Below are positions 24,031 to 35,728 of a stretch of DNA of 64,000 nt, piece by piece. This DNA is from Salticus scenicus (taxonomy: Eukaryota > Arthropoda > Arachnida > Araneae > Salticidae). The notes beneath the pieces were generated by a model, which did no database searches, was not told the origin of the DNA, and saw only the letters and a program-made list of their open reading frames with translations. The position numbers and the translations under genes are program-made. The DNA lies in NCBI GenBank assembly GCA_963930645.1, contig OZ005648.1, forward strand, positions 2,210,131 through 2,274,130. The letters are read 5' to 3'. Each line of letters starts with the position of its first letter. The stretch's first letter is position 1.

Positions 24031-24790
24031 CGATTTTTTTCTAAGTTTTTTTTTGTTAAAAGTAAAAAAAATCGATAACTTTGTTTTAAATTATCACAGA
24101 TTTATGGTTCAACCATTCGTTTTAAAGGTATTGACGAGACCTTTCGAAAGATACCCATCTTGAAACTTTGCCCCCCCGGGTGGGTACATCCTCCCCGTCC
24201 CCGGTGTGGGGGGAACCGATGCCCCCACATGCACAAAAATTTTTTCCCAGTTAACTATTACTATTATCAACGAGACCTTTCGAAAGATACCCATCTTGAA
24301 AATTTTCTTCCCCGGGGGGGGGGGGGTACTTTCCCCCCAGGGGGGGGGAACCGATGCCCCCACATGCACAAAATTTTTTTCCTAGCTAACTACTACTATT
24401 ATCAATAATTCATATTAATCTTACAATCACAAGTGTAAAATAACTCTCTTTATGCCCATTTATACGGAATTTTGTCCTATGCTGCCATGTTAAAAATTTG
24501 CATAAAATGCGATCACAACGCCACCTATTGAGCGATTGATCCCAAAATCTAATCAGCACCAGTTTATGTCAGGGTGCAACTAAATACCAAGTTTGGTTAA
24601 ATTTCATTCATTGGTTCGTGAGATACAGCGTCCACAAAAAAATGATACAGACAGACAGACAGACAGACATTTTCTAAAAACTATTAATTCATGTTCTCCA
24701 CATCCCAAAACATGTAAATCCATCAAAAAGTGGACTTCGAAAATTTTCGCGAATCCAATACTTTCTCTATATTACATATAGAAGAAAGTA
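23458..24790 (-). mobile_element. Family B hairpin-ended element, copy 2, with internal duplication
   Basis: The left end is the TTGTGG/CCACAA palindrome and GACTTTCTTCTATA; the right end is the hairpin TACTTTCT (loop) AGAAAGTA at 24759-24790. A CAGA/GACA microsatellite lies at 24648-24669. The interior has a direct duplication: a block with AATCGATAACTTTG, TTCAACCATTCGTTTTAAAG and ACGAGACCTTTCGAAAGATA occurs at 23600 and again at 24070, and the last part a third time at 24270. Poly-C/poly-G palindromes occur in each. Confidence 0.8.
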
Positions 24791-25180
24791 AAAAAAGAGT
24801 TCTTTAATGAGAAAATGTAGTAATAAGTAAAAGATAAATAAATAAAATTAGTTTCGACAGTTACCAATAGGGTGAAATGTATAGTGCGGTAGTAACCTAC
24901 ACAGATGGAAATTTGAAGAAAACACAATTAAAACTTCAAAATGTAAAGTTATAACTGTGTTAAAAAGTTACAATAATGTATAACAGAGAAGAAATTTTGG
25001 TGCTGTATGGAAACTAAAAATTTACATGAAACGTAGATAAAACTTCCAAAATGGTTCCTAAGTGTTTATGATTTTTATTTTTTTTGACTTTAAAGGAAGC
25101 GACTAGATAAATTAAAATTATTAATATATTGCATATAGATATGTAAATATTTTACACACATACACAGGTATAAATATACA
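24791..25180. other. AT-rich non-coding DNA, no gene
   Basis: No gene, RNA or repeat was recognised in this stretch. Confidence 0.5.
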
Positions 25181-25759
25181 CTCTATAACAAAAAAAAAGT
25201 GACGTGCCAAGAAGGAGTAATGCAAACTGGACACAAATTTACATACATACAGGTTTTGATGGAATGAAGCACCAGTTCATCATTATCGTCGATCCTACGT
25301 GCAACTGGTACTTCAGTGACTTCAAATACCCTTAATAGGCGGCTCAGTGAAATGGGGTTGAGCTCAGTCCTCGGATCTCTCTTCCACTGAGGACGTTTGG
25401 AGCATCATAAAAAGGGTCCTACAACCAGCTCGGGATTTTACTAATCTAACGCAACAATTGGACAGAATTTGGGACGATACTTCACAGGAGCACATCTGCT
25501 AACTCTATCAATTAATACCAAGCCGAATAACTGCGTACATAAGGGCCAGAAGTGGACCAACGCGTTTTTGACTTGTTTACTTTGTGAGGCCCTTTCTCTT
25601 GATTAAATCATTAAAATTTCCTGAAACTCTAATCAATTGTTTTTCTTCACATGTGCATCACATCTACCAATTTTTGTCCTATTCGCACCACCCATTCCAC
25701 ACCATCTACCAATTTTTGTCCCGACTCCTTCTTGGTGCGTCACTTTTTTTGTTATAGAG
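25181..25759 (+). mobile_element. Deleted Tc1-like element
   Basis: The ends are inverted repeats: CTCTATAACAAAAAAAAAGT at the left and, read from the right, CTCTATAACAAAAAAAGTGA. Both continue to CCAAGAAGGAGT, giving TIRs of about 40 bp. A TA follows the right end (25760-25761); the left flank is CA. Only 579 bp remain of the usual ~1.6 kb, with the 3' end of the transposase. Confidence 0.85.
25389..25571 (+). pseudogene. Tc1 transposase C-terminal remnant
   Basis: The plus-strand frame starting with EDVWSIIKRVLQ and ending with RARSGPTRF followed by TGA matches the last ~60 residues of Tc1-family transposases, where a conserved ExVW motif follows the third catalytic residue and the protein ends in a GGxTxY/F-like motif. 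An in-frame TAA interrupts it near 25500, so even this fragment is broken. The upstream catalytic core is deleted. It stands about 190 bp from the right TIR, as expected for the family. Confidence 0.8.
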
Positions 25760-25761
25760 TA

Positions 25762-26913
25762 TATATGCTATATGTATTACCAGCATTGCTTTACTTTTGT
25801 CAGCTATCCTCGATTTAACTGAAAAAATGTAGCTATAAAAGACACTTTTATGGTTTTATTTTTACAGTTGTTACCCTGAATCTTTTGCTACAACTGATAA
25901 CATTATGACACAGTTCTATCTTTACGAGTCGTAAAAACATTAATGCTCTAAAAAGAATTGTATCAGTCAAAAGATATGATAAAGTACATGTGCAATAAAC
26001 AATCAAGGATGGAAAAAGATATGTGCAGTTTCTAATGTATAATTCACATATCTGTGCATTCTTCACAGCATAAATTGCACAAAAGTATAGTACAGAAATA
26101 CATTCATGTGTCTATTAGTAAATTTTACCTTTTCTTTATTAATTTTCAAATCTAAATTCAATATATAGAATTACTTTCTTCTAAAAAATAACTTTATAAC
26201 TTATTATTAATTTTTTTTTCCGCTGATAATTTTAGCATAGTGCATGTTAAGTGCTAATTTCAAATGTTATTGAGTTTAATGGTGCAAACTTATATTTTTG
26301 GTATAAAATACTTTGTATGGAAGCAGAAAATCTGTATATTTTTCAAAACATAATGTATAGTACCTACCATAAATATCTGGATATATACTTTCGAATTTAG
26401 ACATTTTGTCAAATATCTAAAATATTTCTGCAGGAATTATCTTGAAACTTTGAGCGTGTAAAGAACATGTTATACCTCATATATTTCAGTAAAAGTTTTG
26501 TCCTGAAGACGAAAAGAAACGTTTCTGTTCATGTAGGAAATCAATCGAATCAATATATATATATATATTAATATAGTATAGATAAAAAAGAATTGTTCAG
26601 TAACGAATGATATAAACTGGATGTTGAGACTTCTGATCTATAAATTCACTAGTCTAAAACATTTCAGAAAAAACAAATAAAAAATATGACATGATTTATC
26701 TTGGAAATGACAAGTAGCGTCTTATTAACCTCATTAGATCCTATCATGGAAAACATTCCTCATGGCGCCAAACGCTTCCTAATTTTGATCGTTTTACTGT
26801 TACATTTATCATCAAAATACTTTCGTATTCTTTTTCAAAACTTTCTCCTGATCTATGATTTGAAAAGAAGTGAAAAATTGTCAGAGATTAAGCGTTAGAA
26901 GAATTAAAATACT
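25762..26913. other. AT-rich non-coding DNA, no gene
   Basis: The 65-codon frame at 26701-26898 is the most protein-like here but has no recognisable motif. No gene assigned. Confidence 0.45.
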
Positions 26914-27625
26914 ACTAACAAACCCGTGCCAAATATTCGCACTTTATTTCTTTTCTTATTTACCTTTAAAATTTGAAACTCATAAATGTTATACCAATTT
27001 CACCACCTAATTAAAATTTTAATTTACCAGAAGCCAAATTATTATTCAAACCAAATTAATATTGTACAATAGTGAAACCAAAATCTTCAAAGAAAGGTTT
27101 CCAAATAAAATTCATGGTTTACGCCCCAATTTTCATACTTCCACAGGCAGTACAGTTTTAATATAGGACTCCCACGACGCCTTTTAAATTTTTGTCGTCA
27201 TGTTGGAGATGACTTTTTATGAATTTTGGTATAATTCTTTTTTTTTTTTTCTGTTTAAAAATAAATAAATAAATAAATAAAATAAAATAAACTAATTCCT
27301 ATTTTGATTGTATTTTTTATGATTGTGTTTTTTAGTCAATTTATGACATAAAAGTTCGTATTCTGTATATATCTTTAAAATGTTGCTAGGTTTAAAATGA
27401 CGCTTGCAAAGATTCGGAAGAAACAACTGTTAAAAATACATTTTTTTCGTAAAATAATCTCATCAGACAAATGTCGTCATTTTTTCTTGTTTGTCCATTG
27501 AGTTAAGTCCGCGTGCTTAAATATTGTCCATGTATAAATATCATTTTTTTATCCTCGCATATCGTATTGTTTCGACAAAAAATAATTCTTCAAACTGGTC
27601 CACGTTAGAGAAATATTATATGGAT
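26914..27625 (+). repeat. Dispersed 0.7-kb repeat, copy 1
   Basis: This is nearly the same sequence as 52302-52990: both begin CTA(A/G)CAAA(A/C)CCGTGC and ATATTCGCACTTTATTTC, contain GACGCCTTTTAAATTTTTGT and GACGCTTGCAAAGATTC, and end near CCACGTTAGAGAAATATT. The copies differ mainly in simple-repeat length. A third, short, inverted fragment occurs at about 230-270. No protein is encoded; family not identified. Confidence 0.85.
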
Positions 27626-28747
27626 TTTCTTTCTGCTTTGAAAATTAAAAAAAAAAATAAATAAATAAATAAAAATAAAAAATAAAGTGAATTAAAAAAT
27701 CAAAACTTATTAAATTTTCATTACATTTAAAAGTCCTTTTCTATGCAAATAATAAAATCTTTCAGTCAAATTTGTTAAAGAATAATATAAACACCAACAT
27801 TTACTTATACATATAAACGCATACGAAAACTTTAGGTATCAAGTTTGACAGATATTTAGAAATTGAGGTAGGATATTCGAAAATCATGCTTTTGAGATAA
27901 GCAGGATTTAAAAAAAAAAAAAAAAATGTTCTTTGAGAAATCGGGAAAGAAACAAATTAAAAACATATGCTTATATAAATAACTCGTTAGAAAATATGCC
28001 TTTGTTATATTTCATGTAACAATAAAATTTCACCCACGCGAATGAAAAATTCAAATTGTAATTTCTATAGCATAGACGAAGTTATCTGGCAATAGATAAT
28101 TTTATATTTATGACATTACTACAATCTCTGACAAAAGTGACCTCTATTACAAATCATTGCAAAACAAAAAAAAAATATCATTCGTATTCATATTCGATGT
28201 TTCGGCATTCTGAGCCATTTTCTCGAAATTTCTGTCATTGAAACGTTGAAAGCAAATAGATCCTTCGCGTCACGAAATCACGATTTTTACTCTTTTATTT
28301 TTCGATTCAATATTTCTTGATTCTTTTCCTTAATTTCCTTTGGCGAAACGTGAAACGATTTTTTTCGTCTGTTCTTTTGAATACAGGAATGTTTTTAGAA
28401 AAAATTCTATTATTGATTTACAGTTGAGACTTAGAAACGTAAAATATCAATCAAAATTCAAAACATTCTTTTGCTTCAAACGTAAATAAAGGACGTAAAA
28501 GAACTGACTAAATTATAGCACTTGTTAAAATATCACATAGTAATTTTTTTTTTTTTATACTCATGTCATTTCTTCCTCGTATCTGCGAAGTATTTATAAT
28601 CTCTTCGTGCCCTTTTTTGTTTATTATTTTTTTTTTAATAAAGTTATCAATAATATGATTGATTGCAGTGATATTTTTAACTGTATTTAAATTAATGTAC
28701 CAACCAAGTCTCTTAGAAATAATCATATATTTGTCACTCCTTTTGCA
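27626..28747. other. AT-rich non-coding DNA with one diverged satellite monomer
   Basis: Around 28425-28530 a single diverged copy of the 405-bp array monomer is visible (TTAGAAACGTAAAATATC, TGCTTCAAACGTAAATAAAG). The rest shows no gene. Confidence 0.5.
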
Positions 28748-28748
28748 C

Positions 28749-28751
28749 TAA

Positions 28752-28795
<44 letters not shown>
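28749..28795. repeat. TA microsatellite
   Basis: An almost pure TA run of about 45 bp. Confidence 0.95.
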
Positions 28796-28796
<1 letters not shown>

Positions 28797-29230
28797 GCCT
28801 TCCTCTAGAATGATTAAGTGGCCATTTTCTAAATCCTTTAACTAGAAATATAGATTTCCGAGCTGTGCGCGTCAGGCACGCCAATAAACTGAATAGACGA
28901 AATGATCGAGAATTTCTAGTGTACACATTTCTAGATGGTGAAACGATATTCTGAATACTCTAAATATTCTGAATCATTTGTATTGCGAGAAATTCTCGCC
29001 TGATTTTCTAGAATTCGGTCATAAACCAAGAATATACTTATGGAAACCCGCCTCTTGTAGTCTCATTTATTTGCAGAGATTTTTAAATAACTTTGCCCTC
29101 GAAAATATAGGCAAACGCTCTAGAATTCTAGTAGGGGCTTCTAGAACTCGCTACCAAAGGGGACTAGAATTTATAAGGATGACATGAAACGATTTTTTCT
29201 AGAGCCACAATTTAGATTCTAGATGTCAGT
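28796..29230. other. TCTAGA-rich segment
   Basis: Seven TCTAGA hexamers occur in about 420 bp (28804, 28930, 29007, 29119, 29140, 29198, 29218), several as TTCTAGAA or CTAGAATTCTAG. GC content is higher than in the flanks. A 69-codon frame (28978-29187) crosses it but has no recognisable motif. TTCTAGAA matches a minimal inverted heat-shock-element pair, but no promoter or gene is visible next to it, so its role is unknown. Confidence 0.4.
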
Positions 29231-29500
29231 TACAGAATTTTTTATCAGTGTGTAAAATATAATTATATTGGTAATTTTTCATGATATAAATTTTACAATA
29301 TTTTTAATGAGCTTTTTGTGGATTTAGATATTTTTAACGTGTCTTTTACTGTTTTTAAGGCTAAGTGTTTTGAACTTTTAAATTCATAACTTTTTTTTTC
29401 TATGTTTGATGTATTGTATTATAGTTTTATTCAAGCAACTCTGTTATTGGATGTTTCTGTAGTGTGCTTTTCTTTAGGTTAAAAATTTAAATTAATTGAG

Positions 29501-32500
29501 ATTAAAAATTTTTAAACGCTACAAACGTAAAATATTAATCAAAATTTAACGTATTATTTTACTTCAGACGTGAATAAGAGAATTGACGTGTTGGTAGTAC
29601 TTTTTAAAATATCAGAAAATTAAATATATTTAATATATGAAATTTATCAGTAAATAAATAAAATCAATTGTTCTTTCTAGATCTTTGTATTAAACAGCAA
29701 ATCGTCGACAGAGTAATAACTTATTTTCAAATACTATAAACTATTAAAATAAGTATCAAAATTTTAAATATTCTTTAGCTGCAAACATAAACAAAGAACT
29801 TGAAAGAACTGATGAAATTATACAAATTGTTAAAATGTTACACAGTTTTAAAATAAAATATTCTTGATCAATTTTCTTATTAAGCAACAAATTGTTAAAA
29901 GGGTGATTAAAAATTTTTAAACACTAGAAACGTAAAATATTAATCAAAATTTAACGTATTATTTTACTTCAGACGTGAATAAGAGAATTGACGTGTTAGT
30001 AGTACTTTTTAAAATATCAGAAAATTAAATATATTTAATATATGAAATTCATTATTAAATAAATAAAATCAATTGTTCTTTCTAGATCTTTGTATTAAAC
30101 AGCAAATCGTCGACAGAGTAATAACTTATTTTCAAATACTATAAACTATTAAAATAAGTATCAAAATTTTAAATATTCTTTAGCTGCAAACATAAACAAA
30201 GAACTTGAAAGAACTGATGAAATTATACAAATTGTTAAAATGTTACACAGTTTTAAAATAAAATATTCTTGATCAATTTTCTTATTAAGCAACAAATTGT
30301 TAAAAGGGTGATTAAAAATTTTTAAACACTAGAAACGTAAAATATTAATCAAAATTTAACGTATTATTTTACTTCAGACGTGAATAAGAGAATTGACGTG
30401 TTAGTAGTACTTTTTAAAATATCAGAAAATTAAATATATTTAATATATGAAATTCATTATTAAATAAATAAAATCAATTGTTCTTTCTAGATCTTTGTAT
30501 TAAACAGCAAATCGTCGACAGAGTAATAACTTATTTTCAAATACTATAAACTATTAAAATAAGTATCAAAATTTTAAATATTCTTTAGCTGCAAACATAA
30601 ACAAAGAACTTGAAAGAACTGATGAAATTATACAAATTGTTAAAATGTTACACAGTTTTAAAATAAAATATTCTTGATCAATTTTCTTATTAAGCAACAA
30701 ATTGTTAAAAGGGTGATTAAAAATTTTTAAACACTAGAAACGTAAAATATTAATCAAAATTTAACGTATTATTTTACTTCAGACGTGAATAAGAGAATTG
30801 ACGTGTTAGTAGTACTTTTTAAAATATCAGAAAATTAAATATATTTAATATATGAAATTCATTATTAAATAAATAAAATCAATTGTTCTTTCTAGATCTT
30901 TGTATTAAACAGCAAATCGTCGACAGAGTAATAACTTATTTTCAAATACTATAAACTATTAAAATAAGTATCAAAATTTTAAATATTCTTTAGCTGCAAA
31001 CATAAACAAAGAACTTGAAAGAACTGATGAAATTATACAAATTGTTAAAATGTTACACAGTTTTAAAATAAAATATTCTTGATCAATTTTCTTATTAAGC
31101 AACAAATTGTTAAAAGGGTGATTAAAAATTTTTAAACACTAGAAACGTAAAATATTAATCAAAATTTAACGTATTATTTTACTTCAGACGTGAATAAGAG
31201 AATTGACGTGTTAGTAGTACTTTTTAAAATATCAGAAAATTAAATATATTTAATATATAAAATTCATTATTAAATAAATAAAATCAATTGTTCTTTCTAG
31301 ATCTTTGTATTAAACAGCAAATCGTCGACAGAGTAATAACTTATTTTCAAATACTATAAACTATTAAAATAAGTATCAAAATTTTAAATATTCTTTAGCT
31401 GCAAACATAAACAAAGAACTTGAAAGAACTGATGAAATTATACAAATTGTTAAAATGTTACACAGTTTTAAAATAAAATATTCTTGATCAATTTTCTTAT
31501 TAAGCAACAAATTGTTAAAAGGGTGATTAAAAATTTTTAAACACTAGAAACGTAAAATATTAATCAAAATTTAACGTATTATTTTACTTCAGACGTGAAT
31601 AAGAGAATTGACGTGTTAGTAGTACTTTTTAAAATATCAGAAAATTAAATATATTTAATATATGAAATTCATTATTAAATAAATAAAATCAATTGTTCTT
31701 TCTAGATCTTTGTATTAAACAGCAAATCGTCGACAGAGTAATAACTTATTTTCAAATACTATAAACTATTAAAATAAGTATCAAAATTTTAAATATTCTT
31801 TAGCTGCAAACATAAACAAAGAACTTGAAAGAACTGATGAAATTATACAAATTGTTAAAATGTTACACAGTTTTAAAATAAAATATTCTTGATCAATTTT
31901 CTTATTAAGCAACAAATTGTTAAAAGGGTGATTAAAAATTTTTAAACACTAGAAACGTAAAATATTAATCAAAATTTAACGTATTATTTTACTTCAGACG
32001 TGAATAAGAGAATTGACGTGTTAGTAGTACTTTTTAAAATATCAGAAAATTAAATATATTTAATATATGAAATTCATTATTAAATAAATAAAATCAATTG
32101 TTCTTTCTAGATCTTTGTATTAAACAGCAAATCGTCGACAGAGTAATAACTTATTTTCAAATACTATAAACTATTAAAATAAGTATCAAAATTTTAAATA
32201 TTCTTTAGCTGCAAACATAAACAAAGAACTTGAAAGAACTGATGAAATTATACAAATTGTTAAAATGTTACACAGTTTTAAAATAAAATATTCTTGATCA
32301 ATTTTCTTATTAAGCAACAAATTGTTAAAAGGGTGATTAAAAATTTTTAAACACTAGAAACGTAAAATATTAATCAAAATTTAACGTATTATTTTACTTC
32401 AGACGTGAATAAGAGAATTGACGTGTTGGTAGTACTTTTTAAAATATCAGAAAATTAAATATATTTAATATATGAAATTTATCAGTAAATAAATAAAATC

Positions 32501-33145
32501 AATTGTTCTTTCTAGATCTTTGTATTAAACAGCAAATCGTCGACAGAGTAATAACTTATTTTCAAATACTATAAACTATTAAAATAAGTATCAAAATTTT
32601 AAATATTCTTTAGCTGCAAACATAAACAAAGAACTTGAAAGAACTGATGAAATTATACAAATTGTTAAAATGTTACACAGTTTTAAAATAAAATATTCTT
32701 GATCAATTTTCTTATTAAGCAACAAATTGTTAAAAGGGTGATTAAAAATTTTTAAACACTAGAAACGTAAAATATTAATCAAAATTTAACGTATTATTTT
32801 ACTTCAGACGTGAATAAGAGAATTGACGTGTTGGTAGTACTTTTTAAAATATCAGAAAATTAAATATATTTAATATATGAAATTTATCAGTAAATAAATA
32901 AAATCAATTGTTCTTTCTAGATCTTTGTATTAAACAGCAAATCGTCGACAGAGTAATAACTTATTTTCAAATACTATAAACTATTAAAATAAGTATCAAA
33001 ATTTTAAATATTCTTTAGCTGCAAACATAAACAAAGAACTTGAAAGAACTGATGAAATTATACAAATTGTTAAAATGTTACACAGTTTTAAAATAAAATA
33101 TTCTTGATTAATTTTCTTATTAAGCAACAAATTGTTAAAAGGGTG
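29501..33145. repeat. 405-bp tandem array, nine units
   Basis: Nine consecutive units of exactly 405 bp start at 29501, 29906, 30311, 30716, 31121, 31526, 31931, 32336 and 32741. They differ at only a few positions except for a few substitutions in the first unit. Each unit is itself a diverged dimer: a 215-bp half with AAACGTAAAATATTAATC and ACTTCAGACGTGAATAAGAG, and a 190-bp half with AACTATTAAAATAAGTATC and GCTGCAAACATAAACAAAG. The halves line up along most of their length. No coding capacity. Confidence 0.97.
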
Positions 33146-33420
33146 ATTAAAAATTTTTAAACACTAGAAACGTAAAATATTAATCAAAATTTAATGTATT
33201 ATTTTGCTTCAGACTTGAATAAGAGACGTAAACGAATTGACGTACTGGTAGTACTTTTTAAAATATCAGAAAATTATAAAATGAAGTTCTTTCTAATTCT
33301 TCTCATTAAGTAAAAAAAACGTTAAAACATTACTCGAAAGTTCTTTAAACTTTAGAAACGTAAAGTGCTAACTAAAATTTGACATATTCTTTTGATTGGA
33401 ATGCAATTATATAAAGTAAA
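33146..33420. repeat. Diverged monomers at the end of the 405-bp array
   Basis: The first ~130 bp match the unit with more substitutions and a short insertion (GAGACGTAAACGAATTGACG). A second diverged monomer follows with TTTAGAAACGTAAAGTGC. They mark the decayed edge of the array. Confidence 0.8.
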
Positions 33421-33439
33421 AGAAAAAAAAAAAAAATCC

Positions 33440-34410
33440 GAGTGACTCCACTCGACTTTCCGAACATTGAGTAACTAACAGTTTTGTTGATAAAGTAAAG
33501 AAAGAGGAGTTGTTAAACAAAAAAAAAAAAAAAAACCATAATAGAGTGTTTCAGTATTTTTCTCCATATATTACACGATGTTTTATTGAACGCTACTGAA
33601 CTTTGAGCCCATAGATCATATAATGATAAAGAATTTTTCGTTGTGTTCCTGTAAAAATCCCATAAATGCCAGATTCACCAAAATGCTTATAGTTAGTGCT
33701 TATAGTTAGCTCAATTGAATAAGGCGTTTAGATGCTATCGCACTTTTAAAAATTGGGTCCCATAGGCAAAGATGAAGAATTATTCTTTGTGTCCCTGTAA
33801 AAACACTGTAAGTGCTAAATTCACCAAAATCAATATAGTTAGTGAAACTGTGACCTATAACATGTGTACAAATTTTTTGCTCAGATTAATAAGACGTTTA
33901 GACGCTATCACACTTTTAAAAATTTGGCCGCATAGGCCATAAAGATAAAGAATTTTTCTTTGTGCCCCTGTAAAAAAAACTGTAAGTGCTAAATTCACCA
34001 AAATCTATACAGTTGGTGCAACTGTAACCTATAACATGTGTACAAATTTTTTGCTCAGATTAATAAAGCGTTTAGACGCTATCGTACTTCTAAAAATTTG
34101 GCCCCAAAGGCCATAATGATAAAGAATTTTTCCTGGTGTCCCTGTAAAAAAACTATAAGTGCTAGATTCACCAAAATCTATAGGGTTCGGACTATGGTGA
34201 CTTACAATACACGTACCAACTTTCAGCTTATTCGAACAAAGCTTTTAGACGCTAGCGTGTTCACTTACAGACATACACACATACATACATCATCGTAAAA
34301 ATAGTGGAAACGGACTCAGGGAACCTCGAAACGTATAGAAACATCAAAATTTAAAATTCGGATTTTTGACATGATTACAATACTTTCCTCACTACAGTGT
34401 TCGGAAAGTA
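33440..34410 (-). mobile_element. Family A hairpin-ended element, copy 3
   Basis: This is the inverse of the copy at 22.5 kb. The right end holds TACTTTCCGAACACTGTAG read on the minus strand, then GGAAAGTATTGTAATCATG; the left end holds the AGTGACTCCACTCGACTTTC palindrome end. A TACA/CATA microsatellite lies at about 34268-34288. Four blocks with GCTAGATTCACCAAAATC are visible. The 86-codon frame at 34038 crosses repeated sequence and is not a gene. Confidence 0.8.
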
Positions 34411-35128
34411 AAAACAGGGCATAAATCATCACACTAAATATAATAATAATAATAAACTATTAAAAATTCTGTCAAAATTTAGTTTAGTATGGAGGACTAT
34501 TAATTTCAGTCTGTAAAATTTTTATTTTTATTTTTTATCTCATCAGTACTCTCATTTTTTGATCGTAAAACTGGGCCGCATACTATTTAAAATCACTGAA
34601 ATGAATTAAAATGAAGTGTTTCCACCTAAATTTCATACTTTAATTATTTTTTAAAAATATAATGGTCGTGTCGAAAAACTGTTTGCCCCCCTGAATCCAG
34701 AAAAATCGTCCCTTTCATTGGGTACCATATTTGTAACGATAGGACTGATAATTCTAATTTATTTTGGTGTTACACCAAACTGGCCTACAAAAAATCCAGA
34801 TTGAAACTAATAGTCCTCCGTCGTGAAAAAAAGATTGACTTGTAGTATTTTTAAAATCAAACTAGCACAAAGTTATAAATACAAATTCTTTGTAAGATTT
34901 CTTATTAAACAATAACATGTTATAAAAGTATACAATTAAAAATAAAGTCGAACATTTCAAGCAAAAAAATCTGCTGATTTAGATTAATTTTGTTGCAACG
35001 AGTGTTTTTAGAAATTTGATTCTGAGCTTCATCATTTTAGTATTAAGCTCTACTAAAATGGTAGAACTTACCACTGAATATCTAAAAACATTGCTTGTAG
35101 CAAAATTAGCCTAAATGAGCTCCATTTT
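34411..35128. other. Non-coding DNA with possible old satellite monomer
   Basis: At about 34845-34935, AGTATTTTTAAAATC, AATTCTTTGTAAGA and TCTTATTAAACAATAACATG resemble a decayed 405-bp array monomer. No gene. Confidence 0.4.
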
Positions 35129-35440
35129 TACTTTCTTCTCTATACGAAAGAAGAAAGACTTGTGAAAATACGATTTCAGTTTGTGCATCTGTCTGTCCGA
35201 CTGTCCATACTTCTGTCTGTCCGTCGGCCCGCATCCATCGTCTTTAAATATTTTTAGAATTCTTAAAAATTGATATATGTTATTAAAGTTCACTATGGAA
35301 TGTTTCCTATTTATAATGGCTTTAATAGGTCCTGTACAACTGGCTTGTGTACAAGGACACCCAAAAAAATTCCAAGGCAATGTGTTTTAGACAGATATTT
35401 TTATAAATCACATTTAAATAACTTTCTACTGTAGAAATGA
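35129..35440 (+). mobile_element. Family C hairpin-ended element
   Basis: It begins with TACTTTCTTC, a short loop and GAAGAAAGA. A GTCY-rich microsatellite follows (CTGTCTGTCCGACTGTCC, 35188-35225). The body matches family C: TATATGTTATTAAAGTTCAC, GGCTTGTGTACAAGGACACC and CAAAAAAATTCCAAGGCA. The 89-codon minus-strand frame here is spurious. Confidence 0.65.
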
Positions 35441-35728
35441 TAAAGAAATTGATATTTATGGTTAATATGCAAAAAATAATATTTTATATAGAATATGATA
35501 TGGTTAACCTTCAGATTTGCAAGACTACGCTAAAATATTCAGATACATTAAAGACTGCAATTGGAATCATCTCAGGGCTGTATTTTCTTTTGCGTGAAAC
35601 AAGTTTATCACATTCCAACAATGTTTAAGAGGGATTATTAATAGAATTAGTCTGTTTGTATGCCTTTCGGAACTACTGTCTGTCCGCTTTGTGATCACGT
35701 AAGCAAAGTATATTGAAAGTTATAGGAT
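35441..35728. other. Short non-coding segment
   Basis: No gene recognised. The frame at 35437-35628 has no domain motif. Confidence 0.4.

Noticed and set aside
24109..24408. Overlapping frames on both strands rich in proline and glycine
   Set aside because: They translate the poly-C/poly-G palindromes of a family B element.
28978..29187. 69-codon frame in the TCTAGA cluster
   Set aside because: It has somewhat balanced composition but no motif, splice context or neighbouring exon was found.
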